Shown here: positions 27,118-39,149 of the stretch, piece after piece
Numbering within the stretch: position 1 is the stretch's first letter
Layout of the letters: every line of letters starts with the position of its first letter
Origin: Lentihominibacter hominis
GTDB lineage: Bacteria; Bacillota; Clostridia; Peptostreptococcales; Anaerovoracaceae
Assembly (NCBI RefSeq): GCF_014385065.1
Contig: NZ_JACRTA010000001.1
Coordinates: 806,001-870,000, forward strand
Length of the DNA stretch: 64,000 nt
Direction: 5' to 3'
Notes under the pieces: generated by a model
What the model saw: only the letters and a program-made list of their open reading frames with translations
What the model was told of the DNA's origin: nothing
Databases searched by the model: none
Made by a program: the position numbers and the translations under genes

Positions 27118-28047
27118 CTATTTCCATAATTTATCCGGATACATTCCTTTATCTTTCATTGCTTCCAAAGCATTTTTGACATCTTCCTTGTCTTCTTTAT
27201 ACGTAACGCCATACCATCTGTCATGTGACGTCAAAACTTTTACCCGTGCTTTTCCTTCCTGTATCAATCTGTCCGCAGCAGCCGGAAGATAATATTCTCC
27301 TTTCAGAGGATTTTCCTTCACTGTAGTTTCAAAAAATTCCGGAAGACCTTTCTTAAGCTCTTTCATCATACTATGTGAAAATCCCCAGAAATTCATGGAA
27401 ACTATAGTGTTTTCAGAAAGCTTTATCCATGTATCTCCATCATCTTCCGTATATGAAATACCTTGATCTTTACGCATTATTTTTGTTCTTTCCGTAACTT
27501 TTTCAAGATATCCTCTCTCATCTATATCACATATCCCTCTGGCTACATGACCGTTTTCTGTAACAGTATTTTCCAGCTTATATCCTACCATACAATAGCT
27601 GTATTTTTCTCCGTCCTTATGTTCAATAAGGTAATCATACAGATCTATAAATCCTCCGGGGCCATAATAATCATCCGCATTTATAACAGCAAAGGGTCCT
27701 TTAATCAGATGTCTGCATGCCAAAACCGCGTGAGCCGTACCCCATGGCTTTTCTCTGCCCTCGGGAATCTTTTCACCTTTCGGTATATCGTCAAGCTTCT
27801 GATAGGCATACTGTATTTCCATATATTTTCCTGCACGTTCGTCCACCAGCTCTTTAAAAAGCTGTCGATGTTCTTCTTTTATTACAAAAATAACTCTGTC
27901 GAATCCAGCCATCATGGCATCATACAGAGAAAAATCAAGTATTATCTCTCCGGCATCAGTTATCTTATCGACTTGTTTAAGCCCTCCGTATCTTGAACCC
28001 ATACCTGCAGCCATTATAATTAACGTTGGTTTTTCATTGTTTTTCAT
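27118..28047 (-). CDS. Sugar-phosphate nucleotidyltransferase family protein
   Basis: The 309 residues form a GT-A-type NTP transferase domain. Visible motifs are the nucleotide loop IIMAAGMGSRYGGLKQVD (residues 9-26), an NADDYYG metal-binding segment (about 127) and a region ending in MNFWGFSH. It resembles UTP or dTTP sugar-1-phosphate transferases more than cytidylyltransferases, but does not match GalU or RfbA closely enough to name the sugar. It is a single gene with its own terminator and a GGAAAG-type SD. It probably feeds glycan or envelope synthesis. Confidence 0.8.
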   Translation of the reverse strand: MKNNEKPTLIIMAAGMGSRYGGLKQVDKITDAGEIILDFSLYDAMMAGFDRVIFVIKEEHRQLFKELVDERAGKYMEIQYAYQKLDDIPKGEKIPEGREKPWGTAHAVLACRHLIKGPFAVINADDYYGPGGFIDLYDYLIEHKDGEKYSYCMVGYKLENTVTENGHVARGICDIDERGYLEKVTERTKIMRKDQGISYTEDDGDTWIKLSENTIVSMNFWGFSHSMMKELKKGLPEFFETTVKENPLKGEYYLPAAADRLIQEGKARVKVLTSHDRWYGVTYKEDKEDVKNALEAMKDKGMYPDKLWK

Positions 28048-28190
28048 GATGATCGTCTCTTTCCTTTTTATTGTAAATTAAGTGCGATTTTTTTAATTAT
28101 ATCAAATTTAACGTTTTTTACAAAGTTTTTATGATGAATCACATATATATGATATACTGTGGCTATCAATACTTACGGAAAGGAAATATC

Positions 28191-28682
28191 ATGGAAAAAG
28201 AACTTATTTTTGTAACCGGCTACTTTGGAGCTCCCATAAAGAAAACAGCGGAAGATATAGCAAACAAAAAAAATTATGATCTCATATCTTTGGATGATGA
28301 GATAAAGAAATCAGACGGCCGCTCTGTAATACGTATCTGCATGATTATGGGAGAACACGAATACAGAAATAAAGAATATGAATTACTGTTAAAATTAACA
28401 ACAGATATCCCTAAGTGTGACAGCGATAAAAAAGGTATTGTCATATACTGCGGCGATGGCGTTCTTCACGATGAAATGTCTAAGAATATCATAGAAAAAT
28501 ATTCTGTAATTATTGCAGGAGCCGATATGACAGCAGAAGAGCTATGGTCAAAAGCAAAAAACATAAAAGATTCAACCCATGCTTTCATGTATTTTGGCGA
28601 TGAAGAAACAAAAAGGCGGTCATTTGACGATCTGTATTACAGACAACACACTCTTTATACTTCTCTAAACCTCCGGCTCTGA
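28191..28682 (+). CDS. Shikimate kinase-like protein with altered P-loop
   Basis: A 163-residue protein beginning MEKELIFVTGYFGAPIKKTA. The fold order matches shikimate kinases: a nucleotide-loop region, then the substrate Asp pair in LISLDDEI, the Arg/Gly helix SVIRICMIMGEHEYRNKEYE corresponding to the SI-EIF-GE-FR-E motif, and ADMTAEELW near the lid. The phosphate-binding loop reads GYFGAPIKKT and not GxxGxGK[S/T], so catalysis is doubtful. Start 28191 has AAAGGAAA 4 nt upstream; an upstream in-frame Met has none. It is isolated from other aromatic-pathway genes. Confidence 0.65.
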   Translation: MEKELIFVTGYFGAPIKKTAEDIANKKNYDLISLDDEIKKSDGRSVIRICMIMGEHEYRNKEYELLLKLTTDIPKCDSDKKGIVIYCGDGVLHDEMSKNIIEKYSVIIAGADMTAEELWSKAKNIKDSTHAFMYFGDEETKRRSFDDLYYRQHTLYTSLNLRL

Positions 28683-28830
28683 TGTTATCTTCAAAATCTT
28701 ACTATAAAACATTACCTTTAAAAATATTTATCCATAAGACCTTTCGATTTATCTTCATTTGTCCCTTAAATATATCTATATTGATTTTGATATTTTTAGC
28801 ATATATAATATATTAACAAGGAGGAACGAT

Positions 28831-29379
28831 ATGTTGTATAAAAGAGAAAATGCAGCCGAAAAAGCTGCAATGCGAGTAGCTCAGCAGATGGTGGCAGCAG
28901 CAGTTACCGCTCCTAAAGGCTGCGGTATAGACAATATAGAGGCTGCTGTTTTAGACGGCGAAGATAAAGACACTCTGTCACAGATCATGCGTGATATAGC
29001 CAAAGAAACAGGAGCTGATTTCTTTTTAAGGGATGCAGGCAATGTAGACGACAGTCACTGTATAGTCATCATAGGCGTCGATAACGCCCCTATTGCCCTC
29101 GAAAACTGCGGCCTTTGCGGTTTCAAAAATTGCGGTGAAACTTCCAAGGCAGGCGCAAACTGCGCTTTTAATACTGTAGATCTGGGTATAGCTATAGGAT
29201 CTGCTGTTTCTATAGCTGCGGACAACCGTATTGACAACCGCATCATGTTTTCTGCGGGCAAAGCAGCTATACGCATGGGGATTTTTCCTAAAAATGTAAG
29301 AGTCTGTTTCGGTATACCTCTCTCCACTACAGGAAAGAGTATATTCTTTGACAGAACTTCATCTGAAGATGATGAATAA
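28831..29379 (+). CDS. DUF2148-type protein with cysteine-rich Fe-S motif
   Basis: The 182 residues start at 28831 (AAGGAGG 6 nt upstream). The N-terminal half (ENAAEKAAMRVAQQMVAAAV) is helical. The centre has CGLCGFKNCGETSKAGANC (about 90-108), four cysteines that fit an iron-sulfur cluster, followed by DLGIAIGSAVSIAADNRIDN and the tail GIPLSTTGKSIFFDR. This matches the DUF2148 ferredoxin-like family, common in strict anaerobes and of unknown function. Confidence 0.82.
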   Translation: MLYKRENAAEKAAMRVAQQMVAAAVTAPKGCGIDNIEAAVLDGEDKDTLSQIMRDIAKETGADFFLRDAGNVDDSHCIVIIGVDNAPIALENCGLCGFKNCGETSKAGANCAFNTVDLGIAIGSAVSIAADNRIDNRIMFSAGKAAIRMGIFPKNVRVCFGIPLSTTGKSIFFDRTSSEDDE

Positions 29380-29386
29380 AAAAATC

Positions 29387-29432
29387 AAGACTCGATATCG
29401 TAAAATTTTTTTGCGATACCGAGTCTTTTTAT
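29387..29432 (+). terminator. Bidirectional terminator
   Basis: AAGACTCGATATCG (29387-29400) pairs with CGATACCGAGTCTT (29414-29427) with one mismatch, followed by TTTTT. It sits between two convergent genes and can serve both. Confidence 0.8.
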
Positions 29433-30086
29433 TTATATTTTTTTATTCTTTCCGGTAATTCTTTCAATTATCTCAATAGCAAACATTATTACTGCTATAC
29501 CCAGGCACCAACCAGCCAGCACATCGGTAGGATAATGAACTCCAAGATAGATCCGGCTTAATCCTATAAATATTGTCGGAATAAATAAAATAACAGTAAG
29601 AATATTAGCTGTCATACCTTTCTTTACATTGTTTCTGACAAGGTATATAAGCATTCCGAATACAAACATACTTGTTATTGAATGACCGCTGGAAAATGAG
29701 AATCCGCCTTCATCTATAAGTCGAAAAATTTCATCAGGCCTTGGCCTTTGAACAGCTGTCTTTATAATTTTATTCATCAATGTGACAAAAACCGCTCCTA
29801 ATGAAACAGGTACACCATACGTCATTCTCAGAGGTTTTATTATAAGAAGAATGATACATAATATAACTATGGAATGCCAATTTCCCATATATGTTATAAT
29901 TTTCGCCGCCCAAGTCAGCCATTCGCTTCTCATATCATAAAAAAAGAATCTTACAGAATCATCAAAATTTTGAGACCTGCCGGTAACCACAGTAAAAAGA
30001 ATAGCAAAAAATACTGCTATTCCTGCAGCTGCAACTATAATCCTTATTTCATGCGACTTTTTTTCTCTAATATTATTTAAACCCAT
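29433..30086 (-). CDS. PAP2-family membrane phosphatase
   Basis: A 217-residue protein with about six transmembrane helices and the three PAP2 signatures: KTAVQRPRPD (about 108, KxxxxxxRP), SFSSGHS (about 132, usually PSGH) and SRIYLGVHYPTD (about 180). These build the active site for lipid phosphate hydrolysis, e.g. undecaprenyl diphosphate or phosphatidate; the actual substrate cannot be read from the sequence. The start has GGGGAA 6 nt upstream. Confidence 0.9.
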   Translation of the reverse strand: MGLNNIREKKSHEIRIIVAAAGIAVFFAILFTVVTGRSQNFDDSVRFFFYDMRSEWLTWAAKIITYMGNWHSIVILCIILLIIKPLRMTYGVPVSLGAVFVTLMNKIIKTAVQRPRPDEIFRLIDEGGFSFSSGHSITSMFVFGMLIYLVRNNVKKGMTANILTVILFIPTIFIGLSRIYLGVHYPTDVLAGWCLGIAVIMFAIEIIERITGKNKKI

Positions 30087-30202
30087 TTAAAAATTCCCCA
30101 CTATTTAGTAATACAGTATTATATCATAATTTAAAATCATGTGATATAATATATTCATCTGTAAATACAGATCATCTATATTGAACTGCTTAGGAGGAAC
30201 TG

Positions 30203-30940
30203 ATGAAGATATTTGCCAATATTCCCGGTGCTTTGAAACTTGTCAACTGCCTGAAATATCTTGAAGTAAACAAAAAAGCCATAGAAGATGCTAAAGCTTC
30301 CGGAGATTTTGAAAAAGAACGTGAATATATTCTTAAGTCAACATCTTATTGGGGGCCTATGGTTCTGAAAATGTTTGGCAGCACGCTTAACGTAAAAGGA
30401 ATCGAAAACCTGCCTGATAAAGGTCCTGTAGTCCTTGTAGGAAATCATCAAGGTTACGCTGATATATTTGCTTACTGCGCTGCCTTTAAAAAATTTCAAT
30501 TTGCTTTTGTTGCCAGAGAAAATTTAGGTAAACTTCCTTTTTACGGTAAATGGATAAAAAGAATCAGAAGTGTGCTCATAAAAAGAGATGATCCTCGAGC
30601 TTCTCTCAAAGCTATAAGCGAAGGCATAGAGTATCTCAATAACGGATTTTCCCTTGTCATATTCCCTGAAGGAACAAGAAGCAAAGGTCCTGTTCCGGGA
30701 AAATTTCACAGAGGTTCGCTGAAGCTTGCGACAAAACCCGGAGTTCCCATTGTACCTGTTTCTCTCAACGGAAGTTATAAAATGTTCGAAGAAAAAGGAT
30801 ATTTAAGGGGAGCTGAGATAGATATCATAATACATGAACCCATACAAACAAAAAATATTACTAAACATGAAGAAAAAGCTTTGGCAGAAAAAGTTGAAAA
30901 AATCGTCGTAGACGGAATAAAAGAACTTCAAAGCCGATAG
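30203..30940 (+). CDS. plsC: 1-acyl-sn-glycerol-3-phosphate acyltransferase
   Basis: The 245 residues carry the PlsC/LPLAT motifs: I, NHQGYADIF (about 80, NHx4D); II, AFVARENLGKLPFYGKW; III, FPEGTRSKGP (about 152); IV, VPIVPVSLNGS (about 180). It makes phosphatidic acid at the cytoplasmic face of the membrane. There is an N-terminal extension of about 55 residues with no transmembrane segment. TTAGGAGGA precedes the ATG at good distance. It faces away from the PAP2 gene, so the two could share lipid metabolism but not a transcript. Confidence 0.92.
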   Translation: MKIFANIPGALKLVNCLKYLEVNKKAIEDAKASGDFEKEREYILKSTSYWGPMVLKMFGSTLNVKGIENLPDKGPVVLVGNHQGYADIFAYCAAFKKFQFAFVARENLGKLPFYGKWIKRIRSVLIKRDDPRASLKAISEGIEYLNNGFSLVIFPEGTRSKGPVPGKFHRGSLKLATKPGVPIVPVSLNGSYKMFEEKGYLRGAEIDIIIHEPIQTKNITKHEEKALAEKVEKIVVDGIKELQSR

Positions 30941-30995
30941 CAGCATAAGCTGTCAATATAAATAATTTTTATTTACGAGAAGAAGGAGAAAAAAC

Positions 30996-31397
30996 ATGAA
31001 AACTTCAAAGAAAATTTTAACATCAGGTGTCATCCTATCATTAATCTTGATTATGGCAGTAGTATTCTCCGGATGTGGCGGTCCGAAAAATCTTGAGGAG
31101 TATGTCAATGACAATACTGAAGCCAAACAGTCAATAGATTCACTTTCAACAAGCGGAATGACCGTAGATGTAAAAGAGAATACTCTCACATACACTTATG
31201 AATATGATCAGACATTTGATTCATCTACTATGGCGCTCATGAAAACTGAAATGGAGAAAGCCATGAGTTCAATGGATTCAACTTTTGAATCAGTTGTAGA
31301 TACTCTCGAAGAGGGCTCCGGCATAGATGGTATTACTGTCAAAGTAATTTATAAAGATGCTGCGGGAACTGAAATACTCAGCAAAGAATATAAATAA
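30996..31397 (+). CDS. Small lipoprotein of unknown function
   Basis: 133 residues with a lipoprotein signal peptide (1-26) and lipobox FSGC (Cys27). The mature part is short and acidic (NLEEYVNDNTEAKQSIDSLS, then a helix with repeated Met/Ser/Lys), and resembles small DUF4854-type lipoproteins. It follows plsC by 55 nt and could be read from the same transcript. AAGGAG precedes the ATG. Confidence 0.8.
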   Translation: MKTSKKILTSGVILSLILIMAVVFSGCGGPKNLEEYVNDNTEAKQSIDSLSTSGMTVDVKENTLTYTYEYDQTFDSSTMALMKTEMEKAMSSMDSTFESVVDTLEEGSGIDGITVKVIYKDAAGTEILSKEYK

Positions 31398-31430
31398 AAG
31401 CTGAGAGTCTTATTAAACCGAACATAAATA

Positions 31431-31475
31431 ATAACTGTGAATATTAATAATCTTATTATTCACAGTTATTTTATT
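31431..31475 (+). terminator. Bidirectional terminator
   Basis: ATAACTGTGAATA (31431-31443) pairs with TATTCACAGTTAT (31457-31469), followed by TTTTATTTTT on the plus strand. It ends the plsC/lipoprotein transcript and sits 8 nt past the stop of the convergent VWA gene. Confidence 0.85.
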
Positions 31476-31476
31476 T

Positions 31477-32673
31477 TTATTGATTCCTCATAAGTTTATA
31501 CATACCATCCTTAAGACCATCTATGGAAAGTCTGAACATAGGAAATATCTTATTTATTTCTGTAAATGATTCAGACATCCATGCAAGATTTTCTTCTCTC
31601 TCCTGAGGATGAAGCCAAATGGAATGTTCATACTTTTCACTGAATTTTTTAAACCATGTTATTCCATCAAGATCGGTATTGGATGACCTGCTGTAAGAAT
31701 TATTATCCACTAATTCATGCATTGCCATATCAGCATCTCCTACAAAAATCACCTTATAATCACTTGATACGTTTCTCAATATCCATTCTGTTTTTACTGT
31801 TTCCTTTATATCTATAGAAGGATCTGTATACAATTTTCCCTCAAGACAATTATGAAAATAATAAATTTTAAGATCCGAGAATGTATTAGCTTTATTTAAA
31901 GACTGAAACAGCAAACTGCAAAGCTGTTCATAAGGCTTCATAGAGCCTCCCGAATCAATAAGAACCATTAATTTCAATCTGTTTTTCCTGGGAGGCTGCA
32001 TTTTTATATCAAGGATACCTCCTTGCCTGCAGGTATGATCGATAGTCCCTCTTATATCAAGTTCTTCTTCATTTGTTTCCAATTTACGCGACAATTCTCT
32101 CAGAAGACGAAACGCCATCTGATACTGTCTTGATTCAATGGTACAATCAGTACGCCAGTCCCTGAATCTACGGTTTCCCGGTGCATGTACTATAGATTTG
32201 CCTCCAGCTCCCTGAATCATAGTTCCGTTTCCCGGTCCGGGGCCGGCCCCTTTCCCTGCAGACACACTGCTGTTCATTACCCCTTCTGCATTTACAGCAA
32301 TATTTTCTCCATATCCTTCTTCAGCTGCATTAATACGCATCTCAATTTTTTCCATCATTACCTGCGGTTCAAGCTTTCTCTGATCCATGTAACTTTTAAA
32401 AATCTGTTCTGCTCTTTCCGGCTGATTTAAAAGTTTTTTTATTTCTTTTTTTAACCTTTGAGAATTTACACTTTTAAAATATTGATAAAATAGTTCTTCA
32501 AACTTATCTAAATCATTCTCTTTTTTCACAAGTAATGCTCTGCTGAGAATATAAAATCCTTTAAGTGTCTGGCCATGCAGACCCATATATATTCCTTCTA
32601 TTATAGAAAGCCATTCATCAAGTGATACTTTAAGTCCTCCTGCACGAAGAAAAAGCAGAAAATCCAAGAACAT
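31477..32673 (-). CDS. VWA/CoxE-like protein (partner of MoxR ATPase)
   Basis: The 398 residues have a helical N-terminal half (about 1-130) beginning MFLDFLLFLRAGGLKVSLDE, a Gly/Pro-rich linker (about 140-165) and a C-terminal von Willebrand factor A-like domain whose MIDAS motif reads DSGGSMKPYE (about 241). This is the CoxE-like family. It overlaps the MoxR stop by 1 nt (TAATG). Such MoxR/VWA pairs act as chaperone or insertase systems for enzyme maturation; no client gene is adjacent. Confidence 0.88.
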   Translation of the reverse strand: MFLDFLLFLRAGGLKVSLDEWLSIIEGIYMGLHGQTLKGFYILSRALLVKKENDLDKFEELFYQYFKSVNSQRLKKEIKKLLNQPERAEQIFKSYMDQRKLEPQVMMEKIEMRINAAEEGYGENIAVNAEGVMNSSVSAGKGAGPGPGNGTMIQGAGGKSIVHAPGNRRFRDWRTDCTIESRQYQMAFRLLRELSRKLETNEEELDIRGTIDHTCRQGGILDIKMQPPRKNRLKLMVLIDSGGSMKPYEQLCSLLFQSLNKANTFSDLKIYYFHNCLEGKLYTDPSIDIKETVKTEWILRNVSSDYKVIFVGDADMAMHELVDNNSYSRSSNTDLDGITWFKKFSEKYEHSIWLHPQEREENLAWMSESFTEINKIFPMFRLSIDGLKDGMYKLMRNQ

Positions 32674-33503
32674 TACCTGAGTCCTCCAAAGCTTTTCTTT
32701 ACTGTTTCCAGATCTTCATCTTTTTTTAATAAAAAACTGACAAGCGGAAGATCCTGTCTGAGATTTTCTGTAGATAATCCACTTAATTTCAATGCGCTGA
32801 TCCAATCCAATAATTCACTTGTACTTGGCTTTTTCTTTAACTCAAAATATTCCCGTACATAAAAGAAAGCATCGAGTACCTGCTCCACAATTTTATCTTC
32901 TATATCAGGATAATGAGCAAGTATTATATCATTCATTAGTTCTTTATCAGGAAAATCAATAAAATAAAATGCGCATCTTCTCAAAAATGCATCAGGCAGC
33001 TCTTTCTCAGCATTAGAAGTTATTATGACAATAGGAGGATTCTTAGCCTTAACTGTTTCATCAGTTTCGGGAATATAAAATTCCATACGATCAAGTTCCC
33101 ATAAAAGATCATTTGGAAATTCCAAATCCGCTTTATCAATCTCATCTATAAGAAGCACACATTGTTTGTCTGACGTAAAAGCTTCACCCAGCTTACCCAT
33201 TTTTATGTATCTTTTAATATCGTCCACACCTTCGTTGCCAAGCTCACTATCGTAAAGACGGCGAACTATATCATACTGATAAAGCCCATCCTGCGCCTTA
33301 GTAGTAGATTTTATACTCCATACGATAAGCTCCTTATCAAGTGCTTTTGCTATTGATTCAGCCAGCGCTGTCTTTCCTGTTCCCGGCTCTCCCTTTACAA
33401 GCAAAGGCTTATTCATTTTTATTGCAATGTTCATCGTCAGCATCAGATCGTCATTTATTATATAATCATCAGTACCTTGAAATTGATAAACAGTTTCACT
33501 CAT
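32673..33503 (-). CDS. MoxR-type AAA+ ATPase
   Basis: The 276 residues contain Walker A GEPGTGKTALAESIA (about 38), Walker B VLLIDEIDKAD (about 117), sensor 1 PIVIITSNAEKELPDA and the arginine finger region FLRRCAFYFIDFPD. The C-terminal lid is short, as in MoxR proteins. GGAG lies 8 nt upstream of the ATG at 33503. It is co-transcribed with the VWA partner. Confidence 0.92.
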   Translation of the reverse strand: MSETVYQFQGTDDYIINDDLMLTMNIAIKMNKPLLVKGEPGTGKTALAESIAKALDKELIVWSIKSTTKAQDGLYQYDIVRRLYDSELGNEGVDDIKRYIKMGKLGEAFTSDKQCVLLIDEIDKADLEFPNDLLWELDRMEFYIPETDETVKAKNPPIVIITSNAEKELPDAFLRRCAFYFIDFPDKELMNDIILAHYPDIEDKIVEQVLDAFFYVREYFELKKKPSTSELLDWISALKLSGLSTENLRQDLPLVSFLLKKDEDLETVKKSFGGLR

Positions 33504-33525
33504 ATTTTATGCTCCTTTTTTATTC

Positions 33526-33554
33526 AAGTTATTAGAAAAGAGCCGGCGCGTCAA
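33526..33554 (-). promoter_or_regulatory. Promoter of the MoxR/VWA operon
   Basis: On the minus strand TTGACG (33549-33554), 17 nt, TAACTT (33526-33531), ending 23 nt before the MoxR ATG. Confidence 0.5.
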
Positions 33555-33679
33555 TGTTTTTTATTATACTGATGCGGCAGCTCTTCTTATCATATAAGAC
33601 ATATATTTTTTCCATATTGCCAGATGTAATAAAATTTACTCTTCAATAATAGCCCAAAAAAACATTTATATTCTTATAT

Positions 33680-34660
33680 CTAAAATCCTAATCCAAAGTT
33701 ATTTTTTACTCTCTTTATGGTTTTTTCAGCAATAGTGTTTGCCTTCTCAGCTCCGGCACGAAGTATATTCTTAAGTTCTTCTGTTTCTCTTATATCATTA
33801 AAGTTCTTTTTGATAGGAAGAAGCGCTTCTTTTGTTACCTCAACCAGTTCTTTCTTGAAATCTCCATAACCGCATCCTGCAAAATCAGCTGTTATATTTT
33901 CAATGCTCTTGCCTGACAAAGCACTATATATACTTAAAAGATTGCTGACACCCGGTTTGTTTTCAGGATCAAATCTTATCTCACCGTCTGAATCAGTTGT
34001 AGCACGCATAATAGATTTTTTTATTTTGTTATCTTCATCTAAAAGAGATATTCTGCTGTGAATATTCTCGGCACTTTTGCTCATTTTACTTGAAGGATCA
34101 TCCAGCGCCATTATACGCGCTCCTGTTTTAAGAAATCTTCCGTCAGGAATCACAAATGTATCTTTATACTTATTATTTACTCTGATTGCTATGTCCCTGC
34201 ATATCTCAATATGCTGTTTCTGATCATTCCCAACAGGAACTATATCTGTATCATAAAGCAGTATATCAGCTGCCATAAGTATAGGATATGTGAAAAGCCC
34301 TGTAGGCGCTGATTCTCTTCCTTTACTCTTATCTTTAAACTGAGTCATTCTTGAAAGCTCTCCCGTATAGGAATTGCATGTCAGTATCCATGACAGCTCT
34401 GAATGTCCGCTCACGTCTGACTGAACGAAAACTGTGGATTTCTTGGGATCTATACCTATAGAAAGATAGAGTGCAGCTACATCGAGTATATTTTTTCTCA
34501 ATTCTTTAGGATCTTGAGGAACTGTTATGGAATGAAGATCTACAATACAGTAAATACATTCATTTTCATCCTGAAGCTCAACAAACTGCTTCAATGCTCC
34601 CAGATAGTTTCCCAAATGGATATTTCCGGTAGGCTGTACGCCTGAAAAAACACGTTTCAT
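33680..34660 (-). CDS. trpS: Tryptophanyl-tRNA synthetase
   Basis: A class I synthetase of 326 residues, normal length. The HIGH-equivalent is in SGVQPTGNIHLGNYLGALKQ (6-25), and KMSKS lies near 200 (DPSSKMSKSAENIH). The segment ILLYDTDIVPVGNDQKQHIE belongs to the active site. AAGGAG lies 6 nt before the ATG. It follows gyrA by 15 nt, not a usual neighbour. Confidence 0.97.
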   Translation of the reverse strand: MKRVFSGVQPTGNIHLGNYLGALKQFVELQDENECIYCIVDLHSITVPQDPKELRKNILDVAALYLSIGIDPKKSTVFVQSDVSGHSELSWILTCNSYTGELSRMTQFKDKSKGRESAPTGLFTYPILMAADILLYDTDIVPVGNDQKQHIEICRDIAIRVNNKYKDTFVIPDGRFLKTGARIMALDDPSSKMSKSAENIHSRISLLDEDNKIKKSIMRATTDSDGEIRFDPENKPGVSNLLSIYSALSGKSIENITADFAGCGYGDFKKELVEVTKEALLPIKKNFNDIRETEELKNILRAGAEKANTIAEKTIKRVKNNFGLGF

Positions 34661-34675
34661 AATATCTCCTTGTGA

Positions 34676-37207
34676 TTATATCTTCATCTTTGTCTGCTCT
34701 GAATCATTTTCTTTCTTTTCAGCTGCTCTTTTATCTGCCTTTTTTTCCAGAGCAAGTTTTGTATCTATTTCATGTTCCTCTTCTCTTATTACCCTTGCTA
34801 TAGATATGATGTTCACATCATCATCTGCCCTCATAATCTTTACACCCTGAGTTGCTCTTCCCAGTTTGGACACATCAGCTGCAGCAATTCTTATAATAGT
34901 TCCTTCTGAATTTATAAGAAGAATTTCATCATCATCATCTACTACAAGAGCACCTACAAGCATACCGGTTTTCTTAAATTTACTCTTATCGTATGTCAAA
35001 AGTCCTTTACCGCCTCTTGCCTGTATTTTGTATTCTTTGACTGATGTCCTTTTTCCGTATCCTTTGCTTGTAACTACCAGTACTTCTTCGTGAGGCTGAA
35101 CAAGCTCCATTGATACCACTTCATCATCACCTTCAAGCTTAATGGCTCTTACGCCTCCTGCTATTCTTCCCATAGGACGCACATCATCTTCTGAGAAGCA
35201 TATACACTTTCCTTGTTTTGTTATGATTATGACATTATCGCTTCCGCTGGTCTGCTTTATAGCTACAAGTTCATCTCCATCTTTAAGATTGATAGCTATA
35301 AGCCCTGTTTTTCTGTTAGTATCAAACTGAGATATGGCGGTTTTCTTAATAGTACCGTCTTTAGTAACTGCCATCAGATATTTGTCATCTCTGAATTCTT
35401 TAAACGGTATGACTGCGGTTATTCTTTCTCTCTGCATCAGATTAAGGAAATTTATAGCAGGCGTTCCCTTAGCTGTTCTTGTAGCTTCCGGAATTTCATA
35501 TGCTTTTATCCTATGGACTTTTCCTGTGTTTGTAAAGAACATTAGATTATCATGAGTTGACGTCATTATAAGATCGTTGACAAAATCATTTTCTCTCGTG
35601 GTAAGTCCCGTAATGCCTTTGCCGCCTCTCTTCTGGGTCTTATAAGTATCTGCAGGAATCCTTTTAAGATATCCCAGATGAGTCAGAGTTATAGCCACCT
35701 GCTTTTCCTCTATGAGATCTTCATCATCCATATCACTCATATCAGCTACTATTTTAGTCTTTCTTTCATCGCCGTATTTTTCTTTTATTTCAAGAAGCTC
35801 ATCTTTTACAACACCCATAAGCTTTTTCTCATCTTCGAGGAGGCTCTTGTAATAAGCTATTTTTTTCTGCAGTTCTGCATATTCGTTTTCTATTTTTTCA
35901 CGTTCCAGACCCTGCAGCCTTGCCAGTCTCATATCAAGTATAGCCTGAGCCTGTATATCTGAAAGTCCGAAGCGCTCCATCAGCTTGTCCTTGGCATTAT
36001 TATAACTTGATCTTATTATCTTTATGATCTCATCTATATTGTCAAGAGCTATACGCAAGCCTTCCAGTATATGAGCTCTGGCTTCTGCCTTATTGAGATC
36101 ATACTGAGTTCTTCTCGTTACAACTTCCTTCTGATGTTTCAGATACTCTTTTATTATATCATACAGATTCAGAAGTCTCGGCTGACCTTCAACCAGCGCG
36201 ATCATTATCATACTGTAATTTTCCTGAAGCTGTGTATGTTTATAAAGTCTGTTAAGAGTTATCCTCGGATTGGCGTCTTTCTTCAGCTCTATCACTATAC
36301 GCATCCCATTTCTGTTGGATTCGTCTCTTATAGCTGAAATACCTTCTATCCTTTTATCCTTTACAAGCTCTCCTATCTTTTCAAGAAGTCTTGCTTTATT
36401 AACCTGAAACGGTATTTCACTAATTATAATCTGTGAGCGGCCTCTGTCAGTTTCCTCTATATTGGCAACTGCGCGTACCATAACCTTTCCCTGTCCTGTC
36501 CTGTAAGCCTCTCTTGCTCCTTTTTTACCTAAGATCTGAGCGCCCGTAGGAAAGTCAGGGCCTTTTACTATTTCAACAAGATCCTCTACGGTACACTGAT
36601 CATCATCTATCATCCTGACAGTAGCATCTATTACTTCTCCAAGATTATGAGGAGGTATAGATGTAGCCATACCTACGGCTATACCGTTACTGCCGTTTAC
36701 CAGAAGATTAGGAAATCTTGCCGGAAGTACGACAGGTTCTTTTTCTTCTTCATCAAAGTTAGGCATGAAATCTACGGTATCTTTATCTATATCCCGTATC
36801 ATTTCAAGAGAAAACGGAGACATCCTGGCTTCCGTATAACGCATGGCTGCCGCGCCGTCACCGTCTACTGATCCAAAGTTTCCGTGTCCGTCCACAAGAA
36901 GATACCTTGTAGAAAAATCCTGAGCAAGTCTTACCATGGCATCGTAAATAGAGTTGTCGCCATGAGGGTGATATTTACCCATTACTTCACCGACTATACG
37001 CGCTGACTTCTTGAATGGTTTATCAGGTGTTATTCCCAGACTGCTCATTCCATAAAGTATTCTTCTGTGAACAGGCTTAAGACCATCTCTTACATCAGGA
37101 AGAGCACGTCCTACAATTACACTCATGGCGTAATCTATATAGGAGTTTTTCATCTCATCATGTATCTCATGCTGGATCATTTTCTGATCTTCAATTAAAT
37201 TTGCCAT
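34676..37207 (-). CDS. gyrA: DNA gyrase subunit A
   Basis: The 843 residues include the winged-helix/tower domains and the catalytic Tyr124 in [10 protein letters not shown], a coiled coil (about 370-500) and six beta-pinwheel blades (about 510-820). The GyrA box QxRGGKG appears as QKRGGKG (near 540), separating it from ParC. In the quinolone-binding helix the sequence is [17 protein letters not shown], with Asn85 where E. coli has Ser83. The tail is acidic/lysine-rich. It follows gyrB by 19 nt. Confidence 0.97.
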   Translation of the reverse strand: MANLIEDQKMIQHEIHDEMKNSYIDYAMSVIVGRALPDVRDGLKPVHRRILYGMSSLGITPDKPFKKSARIVGEVMGKYHPHGDNSIYDAMVRLAQDFSTRYLLVDGHGNFGSVDGDGAAAMRYTEARMSPFSLEMIRDIDKDTVDFMPNFDEEEKEPVVLPARFPNLLVNGSNGIAVGMATSIPPHNLGEVIDATVRMIDDDQCTVEDLVEIVKGPDFPTGAQILGKKGAREAYRTGQGKVMVRAVANIEETDRGRSQIIISEIPFQVNKARLLEKIGELVKDKRIEGISAIRDESNRNGMRIVIELKKDANPRITLNRLYKHTQLQENYSMIMIALVEGQPRLLNLYDIIKEYLKHQKEVVTRRTQYDLNKAEARAHILEGLRIALDNIDEIIKIIRSSYNNAKDKLMERFGLSDIQAQAILDMRLARLQGLEREKIENEYAELQKKIAYYKSLLEDEKKLMGVVKDELLEIKEKYGDERKTKIVADMSDMDDEDLIEEKQVAITLTHLGYLKRIPADTYKTQKRGGKGITGLTTRENDFVNDLIMTSTHDNLMFFTNTGKVHRIKAYEIPEATRTAKGTPAINFLNLMQRERITAVIPFKEFRDDKYLMAVTKDGTIKKTAISQFDTNRKTGLIAINLKDGDELVAIKQTSGSDNVIIITKQGKCICFSEDDVRPMGRIAGGVRAIKLEGDDEVVSMELVQPHEEVLVVTSKGYGKRTSVKEYKIQARGGKGLLTYDKSKFKKTGMLVGALVVDDDDEILLINSEGTIIRIAAADVSKLGRATQGVKIMRADDDVNIISIARVIREEEHEIDTKLALEKKADKRAAEKKENDSEQTKMKI

Positions 37208-37226
37208 CTATCCAAACTCCTCCCAT

Positions 37227-39149
<1,923 letters not shown>

